From: G963717155 sp963717155
GTDB taxonomy: Bacteria; Actinomycetota; Thermoleophilia; Gaiellales; JALYLC01
Direction: 5' to 3'
DNA: 64,000 nucleotides
Assembly: GCA_963717155.1 (NCBI GenBank)
Contig: OY970326.1
Coordinates: 1,364,001 to 1,428,000 of the forward strand
Shown in pieces: positions 52,171 to 62,047 of the stretch. A program made the translations under genes and the position numbers. The first letter of the stretch is position 1. Every line of letters starts with the position of its first letter. The notes under the pieces are model-generated. The model was given only the letters and a program-made list of their open reading frames with translations, was not told the origin of the DNA and made no database searches.

Positions 52171-52771
52171 ATGAGTGACTACACACCCTCGGCCGCGGAA
52201 GTGAAAGTTCTGCGCGAGGCAACCAGCGCCGGCATGATGGACTGCAAGCGCGCGCTCGTCGAGACGGCGGGCGACCACGATGCCGCCGTCACGCTGCTGC
52301 GCGAGCGCGGCATCGCGAAGCAGGCGACGCGCGCAGATCGATCGACCAAGGAAGGCGTCGTCGATGCCTACATCCACGGAAACGGGCGCATCGGCGTGCT
52401 CGTCGAGATCGGATGCGAGACCGACTTCGTCGCGAACACGCCGAGCTTCCGCGAGTTCGCCCACGAGGTCGCGCTGCAGATCAGCGCCCTGCCCGAGACC
52501 CGCTGGGTCCGGCGCGAGGACGTGCCGCCCGAGCTCGTCCAGGCCGAGGTCGACATCTACAAGGCGCAGGCCGCCGACAAGCCCGAGCAGGTGCAGCAGA
52601 CAGATCGCCGAGGGCAAGCTCGGCAAGTGGTACGAGGGCGTCGTGCTGCTCGAGCAGCCGTGGATCCGCGACGGCGACCGCACGATCGAGCAGCTGCGCG
52701 CCGAGCTCTCGGTCGCGACGGGCGAGAACGTCGAGATCAAGCGCTTCGCACGTTTCGAGCGCGGGGCGTAG
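52171..52771 (+). CDS. tsf: Elongation factor Ts (one frame break)
   Basis: About 199 aa, a short EF-Ts. The N-domain has VLREATSAGMMDCKRALVE, the core RIGVLVEIGCETDFVANT and the C-terminal QIAEGKLGKWYEGVVLLEQ. It recycles EF-Tu by releasing GDP. One extra A near 52600 shifts the frame within QVQQQIAEG. ATG 52171 follows rpsB by 26 bp. Confidence 0.93.
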
Positions 52772-52804
52772 GCTTCGCGCCGGGATGACCGACCGGGTGC
52801 GACC

Positions 52805-53675
52805 ATGAGCCTGCCGGCCACCGAGTCGGAGGCCGCCGGCGTCGCCGCCTCGCCGGCGTTCCGCCGCGTGCTGCTGAAGCTGTCGGGCGAGGCCCTGATG
52901 GGCGACCGCAGCGTACGGCCAGGATCCGGAGCGGATCGTTGCGATCGCCGAGGAGGTCCGCGACGTCCGCGCACGCGGCGTGCAGGTCGCGATCGTCGTC
53001 GGCGGCGGGAACATCTTCCGCGGCCTGACGGCTGCGGGCACCGGCATGGATCGCGCGACGGGCGACTACGCCGGCATGCTCGCGACCGTGCTGAACGCGC
53101 TCGCGATCCAGGATGCGCTCGAGAAGCTCGCGGTCTGGACGCGCGTCCAGTCGGCGCTCACGATCGCGGAGGTCGCCGAGCCCTACATCCGGCGCCGCGC
53201 GATCCGCCACCTCGAGAAGGGCCGCGTCGTGATCTTCGCGGCAGGCACCGGCAACCCGTTCTTCACGACCGACACCGCGGCTGCGCTGCGCGCCTGCGAG
53301 ATCGGCGCCGAGGCGATCCTGATGGGCAAGAACGGCGTCGACGGCGTCTACGACGCCGATCCGCGCACCAACGCGGCGGCGCGCCTGCTGCCCGAGGTGT
53401 CGCACCGCGAGGCGCTCGAGCGCGACCTGCGCGTGATGGACGCGACGGCGCTCTCGTTGTGCATGGAGAACGATCTGCCGATCCACGTCTTCAACGTGAA
53501 CGACGCACACAACATCGGGCGCATCGTGTCCGGCGCGCGTATCGGCACGCTCGTCTCGTCCGGTGCCCCGCGCGGCGGCCCGCTGCTGCCGCACGAGCCG
53601 CACGGGCCCGACGATGGACGACTTGACAACGGCCCCGGCGCGGGGCGCGACTCCCAGGGGGATCTCCTCTCGTGA
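52805..53675 (+). CDS. pyrH: UMP kinase (one frame break)
   Basis: About 289 aa. The amino-acid-kinase fold shows RVLLKLSGEALMGDRS, AIVVGGGNIFRG, MDRATGDYAGMLATVLNALA, GTGNPFFTTDTAAALRA and NGVDGVYDADPR. It phosphorylates UMP to UDP. One extra G near 52912-52914 shifts the frame after GDRS. The protein is about 40 residues longer than usual at the C-terminus (a Gly/Asp/Pro-rich tail), running into the GTG of frr. Confidence 0.92.
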
Positions 53676-54229
53676 TCGAAGACGTCGTCGCGGACGCCCA
53701 GCGCCGCATGGACAGGACGATCGAGTCGACCCGCCAGGAGTTCGGCTCCGTGCGCACCGGCCGGGCCTCGGCAGGCCTGCTCGACCGTATCCAGGTGTCG
53801 TACTACGGCACCAAGACGCCGCTCAACCAGCTCGCGCAGATCAGCGTGCCCGAGCCGCGGCTGCTCTCGATCCAGCCGTACGACAAGGGCGCGATCAAGG
53901 AGATCGAGCGCGCCATCCTCGAGTCCGACCTCGGGCTGACCCCGGCGAACGACGGCCAGCTGATCCGGCTCCCGGTCCCGCAGCTGACCGAGCAGCGGCG
54001 CAAGGAGCTCGTCAGGGTCGTCGGCAAGCTCGCCGAGGAGGGACGGATCGCGCTGCGCAACGTGCGCCGCGACGCGATCACGCACCTCAAGGAGCTCGAG
54101 AAGAAGGGCGAGGTCGGATCGGACGAGCTGCATCGCGCCGAGGACCGGATGCAGAAGCTGACCGACGAGCACGTCAAGCTGGTCGACGAGCTGTACAAGC
54201 ACAAGGAAACCGAGATCCTCGAGGTCTGA
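53672..54229 (+). CDS. frr: Ribosome recycling factor
   Basis: The 185-aa product starts at GTG 53672, overlapping the pyrH stop. Motifs are FGSVRTGRASAGLLDRIQVS, YGTKTPLNQLAQISVPEPR, LTEQRRKELVRVVGKLAEEG and RRDAITHLKELEKKGEV. It splits post-termination ribosomes with EF-G. It is intact although every flanking gene has frame breaks. Confidence 0.97.
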   Translation: MIEDVVADAQRRMDRTIESTRQEFGSVRTGRASAGLLDRIQVSYYGTKTPLNQLAQISVPEPRLLSIQPYDKGAIKEIERAILESDLGLTPANDGQLIRLPVPQLTEQRRKELVRVVGKLAEEGRIALRNVRRDAITHLKELEKKGEVGSDELHRAEDRMQKLTDEHVKLVDELYKHKETEILEV

Positions 54230-54239
54230 GCGATTCCGA

Positions 54240-55003
54240 GTGCCCGCCGGCAGCCTCAAGGATCGCATCCGCCTCCTCGTCCGCCCGCCGCGCGACGAGG
54301 AGCCGCGGCTGCCCGAGGTCGCATCGAGCGTCGCGCTGATCATGGACGGCAACGGGCGCTGGGCCCGCCGACGCGGGCTTCCCGTGATCGCGGGCCATCG
54401 CGCCGGCGCGCGGGCGCTGCGACGCACCGTCGAGGCCGCGATCGATCTCGGCGTCGGCTCGCTCTCGGTGTACGCGTTCTCGACCGAGAACTGGACGCGT
54501 CCGCCCGACGAGGTTCGCGACCTGCTCGACCTGCTCGCCGAGACGATCCATCGCGAGTTCCAGGATCTCGCGGCACAGGGCGTGCGCGTGCGCTTCGTCG
54601 GCACGGCGCGACCGTCTGCTCGCCGGCGCTCGCCGCCGAGATGCAGGGACTCGAGGACTCGACACGGCGTCGAACGAGGCGCTCGACCTGTACGTCTGCT
54701 TCGACTACGGCGGGCGCGACGAGCTCGTCGAGGCCGCGCGTCGGCTCGTGCGCGACGGCGTCGCAGCCGACGAGATCGACGAGGACGGCACTCCGCGCGC
54801 GCCTGTACGAGCCGCGGCTGCCCGATCCCGACCTCGTCATCCGCACCTCCGGCGAGAGCCGCGTCTCGAACTTCCTGCTCTTCCAGATCGCCTACGCCGA
54901 GCTCGTCTTCTCGGACGCGCTGTGGCCCGACTTCGGCCGTGACGAGCTCGCGAGCGCGCTCGCCGAGTACGCGCGCCGCCGCCGGCGCTTCGGAGGCAGG
55001 TGA
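54240..55003 (+). CDS. uppS: Undecaprenyl diphosphate synthase (about four frame breaks)
   Basis: About 253 aa from GTG 54240. cis-Prenyltransferase motifs are ALIMDGNGRWARRRGLPVI with the catalytic Asp, GHRAGARALRRTVEAA, LSVYAFSTENWTRPPDEV, and the C-terminal LPDPDLVIRTSGESRVSNFL with ELVFSDALWPDF. It makes the C55 carrier for peptidoglycan. Frame changes near 54602-54607, 54627-54632, 54661-54669 and 54796-54803 (three single-base insertions and one of the opposite sense) break the reading frame. Confidence 0.9.
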
Positions 55004-55804
55004 CCGCCCTCCTCTCGCGGGTGGTCGTGGCGATCATCCTGATCCCGCCGGTGCTGGCGGCGGCCTGGTACGGCGGCGTCGCGATGCTCGCGCTCGCGCT
55101 CGTCGCCGCGGGCTTCGCCTGCACGAGTACTACCGCATGGCGCGTGCCCTGCGGCCGATCCCGCTGTGCGGCTACGCGGGCGGGGCCGGGCGTCGTGATC
55201 GCCGCCTACGAGTCGAGCATTCCCTGGACGGTCGCGGCGGTGCTCGCCACGATGCTCGCGACGTTCCTCGTCGTCGCCGCCGTCTCGGTGCGCGAGTCGG
55301 CGCTCGGCGTCGCTCGGCGTCACCCTGCTCGGCGTCGTCTGGATCGGCTACGGCGTCGCGTTCCCGGTGCTGCTGCGCGGGCTCGAGGGGCCGAACCACT
55401 TCGGCTTCAACGTCCTGCTCGCCGTGCTGATCGGCACCTGGGCGTCGGACATCTTCGCCTACTTCGGCGGCCGCCTCTTCGGGAAGCGCCGGCTGGCGCC
55501 TGCCATCTCGCCGAACAAGACCGTCGAGGGCTTCCTGATCGGCCTCGTCTTCGGCACGGCCGCCGGCTGGCTGACGCTCTACGACCAGGACCTCACCTGG
55601 CTGCAGGCGCTCGAGGTCGCGCTCGCAATCGCGCTGGCCGGGCCGCTCGGCGACCTCTTCGAGAGCTTCGTCAAGCGCGACCTGAACGTGAAGGACTCCG
55701 GCACGCTGCTCGGCGGCCACGGCGGCGTGCTCGACCGCATCGACGCGCTGCTCTTCTCGTCGGCGGCGGCGTACTTCACGCTGCTCGCGCTGGGGCGGGC
55801 CTGA
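55000..55804 (+). CDS. cdsA: Phosphatidate cytidylyltransferase (about three frame breaks)
   Basis: About 267 aa from GTG 55000, overlapping the uppS stop. Polytopic, with the CDP-diglyceride synthase signature SPNKTVEGFLIGLVFGTAAG and SFVKRDLNVKDSGTLLGGHGG, ending GVLDRIDAL. It makes CDP-diacylglycerol for phospholipids. Frames change near 55119-55122, 55188-55191 and 55310-55312. Confidence 0.9.
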
Positions 55805-56343
55805 TCGACGCGAAGGCCGCGCAGGCGGCGCTCGAGCGCGCGCTCGAGGTCGAGGCCGCCGCGCAGCGAGAGCTGCTCGAGGGCGTCCCCGAACCGGCCG
55901 GGTTCCGGGAGGCGGCCGGGCTGGTACTGGAGGAGCTACGAGCTCGCCCCTCCCGCGAGCTACGGACGGCTCGTCGGGATGTTGAAGGCAGCGGTGCTCG
56001 GTGGCGGCGGCAGCGGAGGAGGCGGGCGCGTCCGCGGACTGCTCGCCGACGGCGGCTCGTCGCCGACCGTGGTACGCGATCGCGATCGCCGCGCTGCTCG
56101 TCGACGACTGGCCGCTCGCAACGCGCGCGGCGCGGCGAGATGCGGTCAGGTGGCGACGCGTTCGCTCGTGCGGCCGATGCGATCGCAGCGATCGCCGACG
56201 ACGACGTTGCCTCCGCGCGTCGCGCGATCGCGGCGATCGAGGCCGACTTCGCGGCGCGCGACGCTCATCTCACGGGGGTTCAGATTGCGGACACTGCCGT
56301 GCTTTTCACAACATTGCTTGAACGTCGCGCTCGGCTACCCTGA
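55805..56343 (+). CDS. Hypothetical Ala-rich protein (several frame breaks)
   Basis: The gap between cdsA and dxr holds a broken open frame of roughly 175 codons. The start codon is unclear, with no ATG or GTG in frame near the cdsA stop. Readable segments in different frames are AAQAALERALEVEAAAQREL, LAPPASYGRLVGMLKA, WYAIAIAALLVDDWPL and ADAIAAIADDDVASARRAIA, ending TTLLERRARLP. The helical, Ala-rich segments suggest a real small protein interrupted by the same insertion errors as its neighbours. No family was recognised. Confidence 0.45.
56336..56341 (+). promoter_or_regulatory. Leaderless-type -10 box for dxr
   Basis: TACCCT preceded by C, with 8 nt to GTG 56350. Confidence 0.5.
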
Positions 56344-56349
56344 CTTCTC

Positions 56350-57507
56350 GTGAAGCGCCTCGCCCTGCTCGGCGCGACGGGGTCGATCGGCCGTCAGGCC
56401 CTCGATGTCGTCGAGGCCCTCCCGGACATTCAGGTTGTCGCGCTGGCCGCCGGCCGCGGCGATCGCGAGCTCGGCGAGCTCGCCCGGCTGCATGGCGTGG
56501 ACACGATCGCCCTCGCCGATCGCGAGGCTGCGGCCGCGTGCGCGCTCGGCGTTCGCACGGACGCGTGCTCGAGGGTGCGGATGGCGTCGCCGGGCTCGCA
56601 GCCGAGGTCGCGGCCGATATCGTGCTGAACGCGTGCGTCGGGGTCGCCGGGCTGGGCGCGACGCTCGCCGCGCTCGAGGCCGGCATCGACGTCGCGCTCG
56701 CGAACAAGGAGAGCCTCGTCGCCGGCGGCCCGCTGGTGCTCGACGCGGCGCGCGGGGCGGCGCGGCGCTGATCCCGGTCGACTCCGAGCACTCCGCACTG
56801 CACCAGCTGCTGCGCGGCGAGTCGGCCGACTCGGTCGAGTCGCTGTGCTGACGGCCTCGGGCGGGCCGTTCCGCGGCAGCTCGCGCGCCGAGCTCGCCGA
56901 CGTCTCGGCGAGCCGACGCGCTGCGCCACCCGACGTGGGCGATGGGCGCGCGGATCACCGTCGACTCCGCCACGCTGATGAACAAGGGCCTCGAGGTGAT
57001 CGAGGCGCACCTGCTGTTCGGGGTGCGCGTACGACCGCATCGAGGTCGTCGTCCATCCGCAGTCGATCGTGCACGCGTTCGTGCGCCTGTCCGACGGAGC
57101 CATGCTCGCCCACGTCGGCCTTCCGGACATGCGGGTGCCGATCGCCTACGCGCTCTCCTATCCCGACCGCGCGCGGCTGACCGCGCCCCAGCGGCTCGAC
57201 CTGGCCGCGGGCCTCGGACTGACGTTCGAGGCGGCCGATGCCGCAGACGTTCCGCTGCCTCGCGCTGGCACGCGCGGCCGGCGAGGCGGGCGGCCTCGCC
57301 CCGTGTGCGCTGAATGCCGCCGACGAGGAGGCCGTCTCGGCGTTCCTCGCCGGGCGCTGCTCGTTCCTGGAGATCGCCGACCTCGTCGAGCGCGCGCTCG
57401 ATGCGGTCGAGCCCGGCCCGCTCGTGGATCGGGCGCAGGTCGTCCGGGCCGATGCGTCGGCCCGCGGGCTCGTGCGTCATGCGCTGTATGCGGGAGCCGG
57501 CCGATGA
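56350..57507 (+). CDS. dxr: 1-deoxy-D-xylulose 5-phosphate reductoisomerase (about six frame breaks)
   Basis: About 385 aa from GTG 56350; the second step of the MEP isoprenoid pathway. Readable motifs in successive frames are LALLGATGSIGRQALDVVEA (NADPH), VALANKESLVAGGPLVLDAA, DSEHSALHQLL, VLTASGGPFRGS, TVDSATLMNKGLEVIEAHLL and VVHPQSIVHAFVRL. Frame changes fall near 56560-56572, 56750-56766, 56845-56849, 56910, 57030 and 57243. Some look like missing rather than extra bases. The target of fosmidomycin. The stop overlaps the rseP ATG. Confidence 0.9.
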
Positions 57508-58784
57508 GCATCCCCTTCGCGATCGGCGGCCTGCTGCTGCTGGTCTTCATCCACGAGCTCGGGCACTTCCTCGCGGCCAAGACCGTCGGGCATGCGCGCG
57601 ACGCGGTTCTCGGTCGGCTTCGGCCCCGCGCTGCTCTCGCGCACACACGGCGACACCGAGTACCGCCTCGCGGCGCTCCCGCTCGGGGGCTACGTGCGCA
57701 TCGTCGGCATGGCGCGTCCGCGGCCCGGCGATCTCGCAACGGTCGGCGAGGCCGTCGAGGAGGCGCAGCGCCGCCGTCCGGCGGACCGGCCCGATCGCCT
57801 CGGTCCGGCGTACCGCCGGCTCACGGCAGCTCTCAACGCGGGCGAGGATGCGTCGCTGAAGCCGCTCGCCGACGAGCTGCAGGCTGCACTGGAGGCCGAC
57901 TCCGACCTGATCGATCCGGAGCGCCTCGCCTGGTGCCAGCGCGAGACGACGCGCGTGCGAGATGACGTCGACCCGAACTGCTACTGGCGCGCCGACGTCT
58001 GGCGGCGCATCGTGGTGATCGCCGCTGGGCCGTTCGCGAACGTGCTGGCGGCCGTCGTGATCCTGACCGCCTTCTTCTGGTCCGGGCCCTCCGCAGTTCA
58101 AGCGTCACCACGAAGGTCGACCAGGTCGTGCAGCCCGAGCCCGGCGAAGCAGAGCGGGCTGCGGGCCGGCGACGTCGTCGTGCGCGTGAACGGCCACGCG
58201 ATCAAGAACTCGCAGCAGGTCAGCGACGCGATCCAGCGCCCGGGCAAGATCACCCTCGTCGTGCGGCGGGCCGGTGCGCTGAAGACGCTCGACGCCGGAG
58301 ACCCCGGAGAAGGGCAGCGACGGGCGGCGCTACCTGGGGATCGGTGTTCGGCATCGCGAAGTCGGGCAACCTGCACTACGGGCTCGTCGGCAGCGTGCGC
58401 GCCGCCGGCTCGGACATCTGGTTCACGACCTCGACGACGTTCACCGCGCTCGGCGACATCGTGTCGGGTGGCCGGCGCGACGAGATCTCGAGCCCGGTCG
58501 GCATCGTGCAGCAATCGCAGACGTCCATGAACGAGGGCGTCTACCCGCGCCTGCTCGCCCTGATCTCGCTCTCGCTCGCGATCTTCAACATGCTGCCGTT
58601 CCTCCCGCTCGACGGCGGCCACATCCTGTTCGCGCTGATCGAGCTCTTCCGCCGGAAGCCGCTCGCGCGCGAGGTCTACGAGCGCGTGTCGCTGATCGGC
58701 ATCGTCGCGATGCTGATGCTGTTCGCGCTGGGGCTCTCGAACGACGTCACGCACATCACCAACGGGCCGACGATCGGGCCGTAG
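57504..58784 (+). CDS. rseP: RseP-type site-2 metalloprotease (about five frame breaks)
   Basis: About 425 aa. The N-terminal helix holds LLLVFIHELGHFLAAKTVG (zinc site HELGH), then FSVGFGPALLSRTHG. A PDZ-like domain contains KQSGLRAGDVVVRVNG. The last part has NMLPFLPLDGGHILFALIEL, the second zinc ligand. A charged, helix-rich insert of about 90 residues (about residues 70-160) sits between the first zinc helix and the next membrane span, larger than in E. coli RseP. Frame changes lie near 57591, 58095-58104, 58137-58141, 58298 and 58341-58346. It probably cleaves anti-sigma factors. Confidence 0.88.
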
Positions 58785-58825
58785 GCCGGCTCGTCGCCCG
58801 CCTCGGGATTGCGTTCCGCACGTGC

Positions 58826-61800
58826 GTGCTGGCACTATCCGCACAAGCAGGTTGGCGAGCGGCGAGAGGAGGGGTCACGGGCGACGGGGACGTCGAGCTC
58901 TCTGGGTCTTACCCCGGAACGGGGCCGGCGGCGCTCGCTCCGAGACGGCCCGCGACTGAAGCGCTAGCACGCCGCATCGGAGCGGTGCTGATGGTCGCGG
59001 CGGTGATCCTTCTCGGTCTTCCGATCCCAGCGCTCGCGGGGAACGGGATATGGACGCGCTCGACGAGCTGGTTCAACGGCTCTGTCGACGACGGTGTGAG
59101 CGCGTCCGTCGCGGGGCCGGACACCAGCGGGAACTCGCTGTTCGCGCTCAGCCTCGAAGGGAGCGGGGTGTGGACGACCACCGACTTCGGTGCGGACTGG
59201 ACGCCGCAGGAGAACGGCCCGATCGATCCGACTGCGGTGGCGGTCGCACCGAGCGATCCCAGCGTCCTGTACGAGGACGCCGATGCGAGCCCGAACCCCG
59301 GCATCTTCGTTCGCTCGAGCGATTCGGGGTTGACCTGGCAACAGCAGACGCAGCCGTCGCCCGACCGGTTCTGCACCGCGAGTAAGCTCGAGGTCTCGCC
59401 GGTCGACCCTGACACGGTTGTCTACCTGTCGTTCATCTGCAACGCGATCTGGCGCTCGGCTGACGGGGGTGGGCACTGGACGTCCGTCTCAGTCCCGGCG
59501 GCCCAGGTGAACGACGTCGCGATCGACGCCGCAAGCGGGGCGCTGTATGCGGCGGCCGGCAATGGGCTCTACCGAAGCCCCTCGGGCAATGGGGGCGACT
59601 GGACTCCCTTTGCCGCGTTTGACGGTTGCTGGATGTTCGCGGTCCAGCTGTTCGCCGGGCCACCGTTCACGATCTACACGACAGGCGCGTGGCAGGGGCC
59701 TGGAAGCTGCACGATTCTCCAGGGGTCGGGAAGTGGGATCTGGCGCAGCGCCGACGGGGGTGCGAGCTTCGACGAGCTGCTGGACAGTCCTCAGGTCAGC
59801 TGGCAGACGCTCGCGATCGACCCTTCGCAGACGATCATCCTTGCGAGCAACAACGTCGCGCAGCTCGCGGCCAGCCAGGACGGCGGCTCGCACTTCACGA
59901 TCTCCTCGCCCTCGACAGTCGGCCTTGGACCTTTCGCCATCGACCCGCTCGATCCCGAAAATGTTCTCGCAGCGGCGTTTGCAGGATCGCCGAACCGCTT
60001 CGTCCAGTCGACCGATGGTGGCAGGACATGGTTCACACCACCTCGCGTCGATCCCGTCAGCATGCCGGCGACCGCGATCGCGATCGACCCCGGCCGCCCG
60101 GGCACGATCTTCGCGGCGATCCAAGGCGATGGGGCAGCGATCACGCGGGACGACGGCGCGAGCTGGCTACAGGCGACCGGGCTCGCGCCGCCATTCTGGA
60201 CTCGTAGCGCCCTCAGCATCGCCCCCGACACCCGCGCGAGCCAGCGGGTGTATCTGGGCACCTACCAGGGCGTCTGGACGAGCGGCGACAACGGTGAGAG
60301 TTTCCAACCGAGTGTGCTCGACCACGGCTCGATCGACGCGCTCGCGGTCGACCCATCGCATCCTGGCACGGCCTACGCCGGCGCATACGACGGCGGCCTC
60401 TGGCGGACCGCCGACGGAGGTGCGACCTGGACACCAGCAACCGGAGGGCTCGCCGACGATGACGTCAACGCCCTCGCCGTCGATCCGTTCAACACGCAGA
60501 TCGTGTATGTCGCGACGGCCGCGCACGGCGTCTGGAAGAGCGTCGACGGCGGGTCCAGCTGGAACCCGACTGGTCTGAGCAACGGCTTCGCCGATTCGCT
60601 CGCGATCGACCCGGCGACCCCTGGCACGCTGTACGCCGGAACGTGTCTCGACGCATCCACCAACATCCTTCGAAGCACGGACTCGGGTGCGACCTGGACG
60701 ACGCGCGGCGTCGGGTTGCCGGCGCACTGCGTCAATGCGATCACCATCGATCCTGCCGCGCCGGACCTGATCTACGCTGGTTCTGGCGGTCTCGGCGTCT
60801 ATGCGTCGCCAGACGCTGGCCTCGACTGGTATCCGCTGGATAACGACCTCGATCGCCTCGGCGGCACCGTCGTCGACTCGCTCGCAATGCCACCTGGAGG
60901 CGCCGAGTTGCACGCAGGGGGCCAGGGTGGAGAGCTGGACTACCGCTTCGCGACCGATGTCTGGAGCTCGATCACCAGCGGCGCCGCGTCGGTCGTACAG
61001 GGCGGTGCCCTCACCTACACCGCCACCTTCGGGAACGACGGCCCTGACGATGCGACCAACGTCGTCGGCGTTCTCAAGCTCCCGGCTGGTCTTGCGGCCC
61101 CGCCTGTGTCATCCGATCTCGGGAGCTGCAGTGGCGGCGAGGTGGACACGTGCCGATTCGGAATCCTCTCGGCCGGTGAGGGACTCACCTTGACGGTCTC
61201 GCTACCCGCCCCGGAAACGCCTGGCGCGCTCGTTGCCCAGACGAGCATCACCAACGATCGCGACGACCTCGCGAGCCTCGACGATACCGACACGGCAACG
61301 GTCACGGTAACGGCGTCGCTCGCCCCTAACGGGAAGCCAGACACCGTCGCGCCGAACGGCCTGAGTCTCGTCGGGAGCGGAAAGCAGGACTCCCTGTCCG
61401 CGCCATTCCAGCGCGGGCGCACGGTCACGCTCCGCTGGAGTGGACTCGACGCCTCCGGGATCACGAGCTTCGACCTGCGCACCCGGACCGGCACGGCGTC
61501 TCGCGCACTCGGGTCGCCGACGCTTTGGCTGAGCGCGACCACTGGCGCGCAGGCGACCTATACGGCGAAGCCGGGAACGACGGTCTGTTTCGGCTTGCGT
61601 GCCCGTGACGCTGCCGGCAACACGTCGGACTGGACGTCGTACCGCTGTACCGCCTTCCCACTCGCCGCCGGCGCCCTCGTCCACAGCCGCGGCTGGAGCA
61701 CGAGGGGATCGCGGATCGCCACCGATCGGGCTGGCGCCACACTTCAGCTGGGAGGCGTTCGCGCCAGGCGCATCGCGCTGATCGCTGACACGTGCCCGGC

Positions 61801-61990
61801 GTGTGGTGAGGTCAGGATCACCCTTGGGAAGAAGCTGATCGGAACCGCCAACCTCGTCTCGCACCATGCCGCGCGGTCCCGTTTGGTCGTGTTCGCCCCG
61901 CTTCCCGCGGTGCGGGCAGGCAGGCTCGTGCTCACAGCGACGACCTCGCGGCCGGTGAACATCGCTGCAATCGGAATCAGCGCCGCCTGA
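58826..61990 (+). CDS. Secreted Asp-box (BNR) beta-propeller protein with DUF11-like and C-terminal domains
   Basis: Up to 1054 aa; the start is uncertain (GTG 58826, or GTG 58984/ATG 58990 just before the signal). The signal LMVAAVILLGLPIPALAG is followed by about twelve SxDxGxxW Asp boxes (for example STDGGRTWF, TADGGATWT, SVDGGSSWN), spaced as in VPS10/sialidase propellers. Then come a DUF11-like module (LTYTATFGNDGPDDATNVVG) and a fibronectin-type domain (LRARDAAGNTSDW). There is no catalytic sialidase triad. No frame break is seen over 3.1 kb, and GC content looks lower than the neighbours. Probably a surface adhesin or glycan-binding protein. Confidence 0.78.
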   Translation: MLALSAQAGWRAARGGVTGDGDVELSGSYPGTGPAALAPRRPATEALARRIGAVLMVAAVILLGLPIPALAGNGIWTRSTSWFNGSVDDGVSASVAGPDTSGNSLFALSLEGSGVWTTTDFGADWTPQENGPIDPTAVAVAPSDPSVLYEDADASPNPGIFVRSSDSGLTWQQQTQPSPDRFCTASKLEVSPVDPDTVVYLSFICNAIWRSADGGGHWTSVSVPAAQVNDVAIDAASGALYAAAGNGLYRSPSGNGGDWTPFAAFDGCWMFAVQLFAGPPFTIYTTGAWQGPGSCTILQGSGSGIWRSADGGASFDELLDSPQVSWQTLAIDPSQTIILASNNVAQLAASQDGGSHFTISSPSTVGLGPFAIDPLDPENVLAAAFAGSPNRFVQSTDGGRTWFTPPRVDPVSMPATAIAIDPGRPGTIFAAIQGDGAAITRDDGASWLQATGLAPPFWTRSALSIAPDTRASQRVYLGTYQGVWTSGDNGESFQPSVLDHGSIDALAVDPSHPGTAYAGAYDGGLWRTADGGATWTPATGGLADDDVNALAVDPFNTQIVYVATAAHGVWKSVDGGSSWNPTGLSNGFADSLAIDPATPGTLYAGTCLDASTNILRSTDSGATWTTRGVGLPAHCVNAITIDPAAPDLIYAGSGGLGVYASPDAGLDWYPLDNDLDRLGGTVVDSLAMPPGGAELHAGGQGGELDYRFATDVWSSITSGAASVVQGGALTYTATFGNDGPDDATNVVGVLKLPAGLAAPPVSSDLGSCSGGEVDTCRFGILSAGEGLTLTVSLPAPETPGALVAQTSITNDRDDLASLDDTDTATVTVTASLAPNGKPDTVAPNGLSLVGSGKQDSLSAPFQRGRTVTLRWSGLDASGITSFDLRTRTGTASRALGSPTLWLSATTGAQATYTAKPGTTVCFGLRARDAAGNTSDWTSYRCTAFPLAAGALVHSRGWSTRGSRIATDRAGATLQLGGVRARRIALIADTCPACGEVRITLGKKLIGTANLVSHHAARSRLVVFAPLPAVRAGRLVLTATTSRPVNIAAIGISAA

Positions 61991-62035
61991 GGGTCGGCTC
62001 GCACGCCCGCAACCCGAAGGGCGCTCCCCGGGCAG

Positions 62036-62041
62036 TACGAT
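62036..62041 (+). promoter_or_regulatory. Leaderless-type -10 box for ispG
   Basis: TACGAT preceded by G, with 6 nt to ATG 62048 and no ribosome site. Confidence 0.6.
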
Positions 62042-62047
62042 GCAGAC

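Noticed and set aside
51296..58784. Frame breaks as programmed frameshifting
   Set aside because: There are too many, in varied contexts without a shared slippery site or stop codon, and some change by the opposite sign; only error or decay fits.
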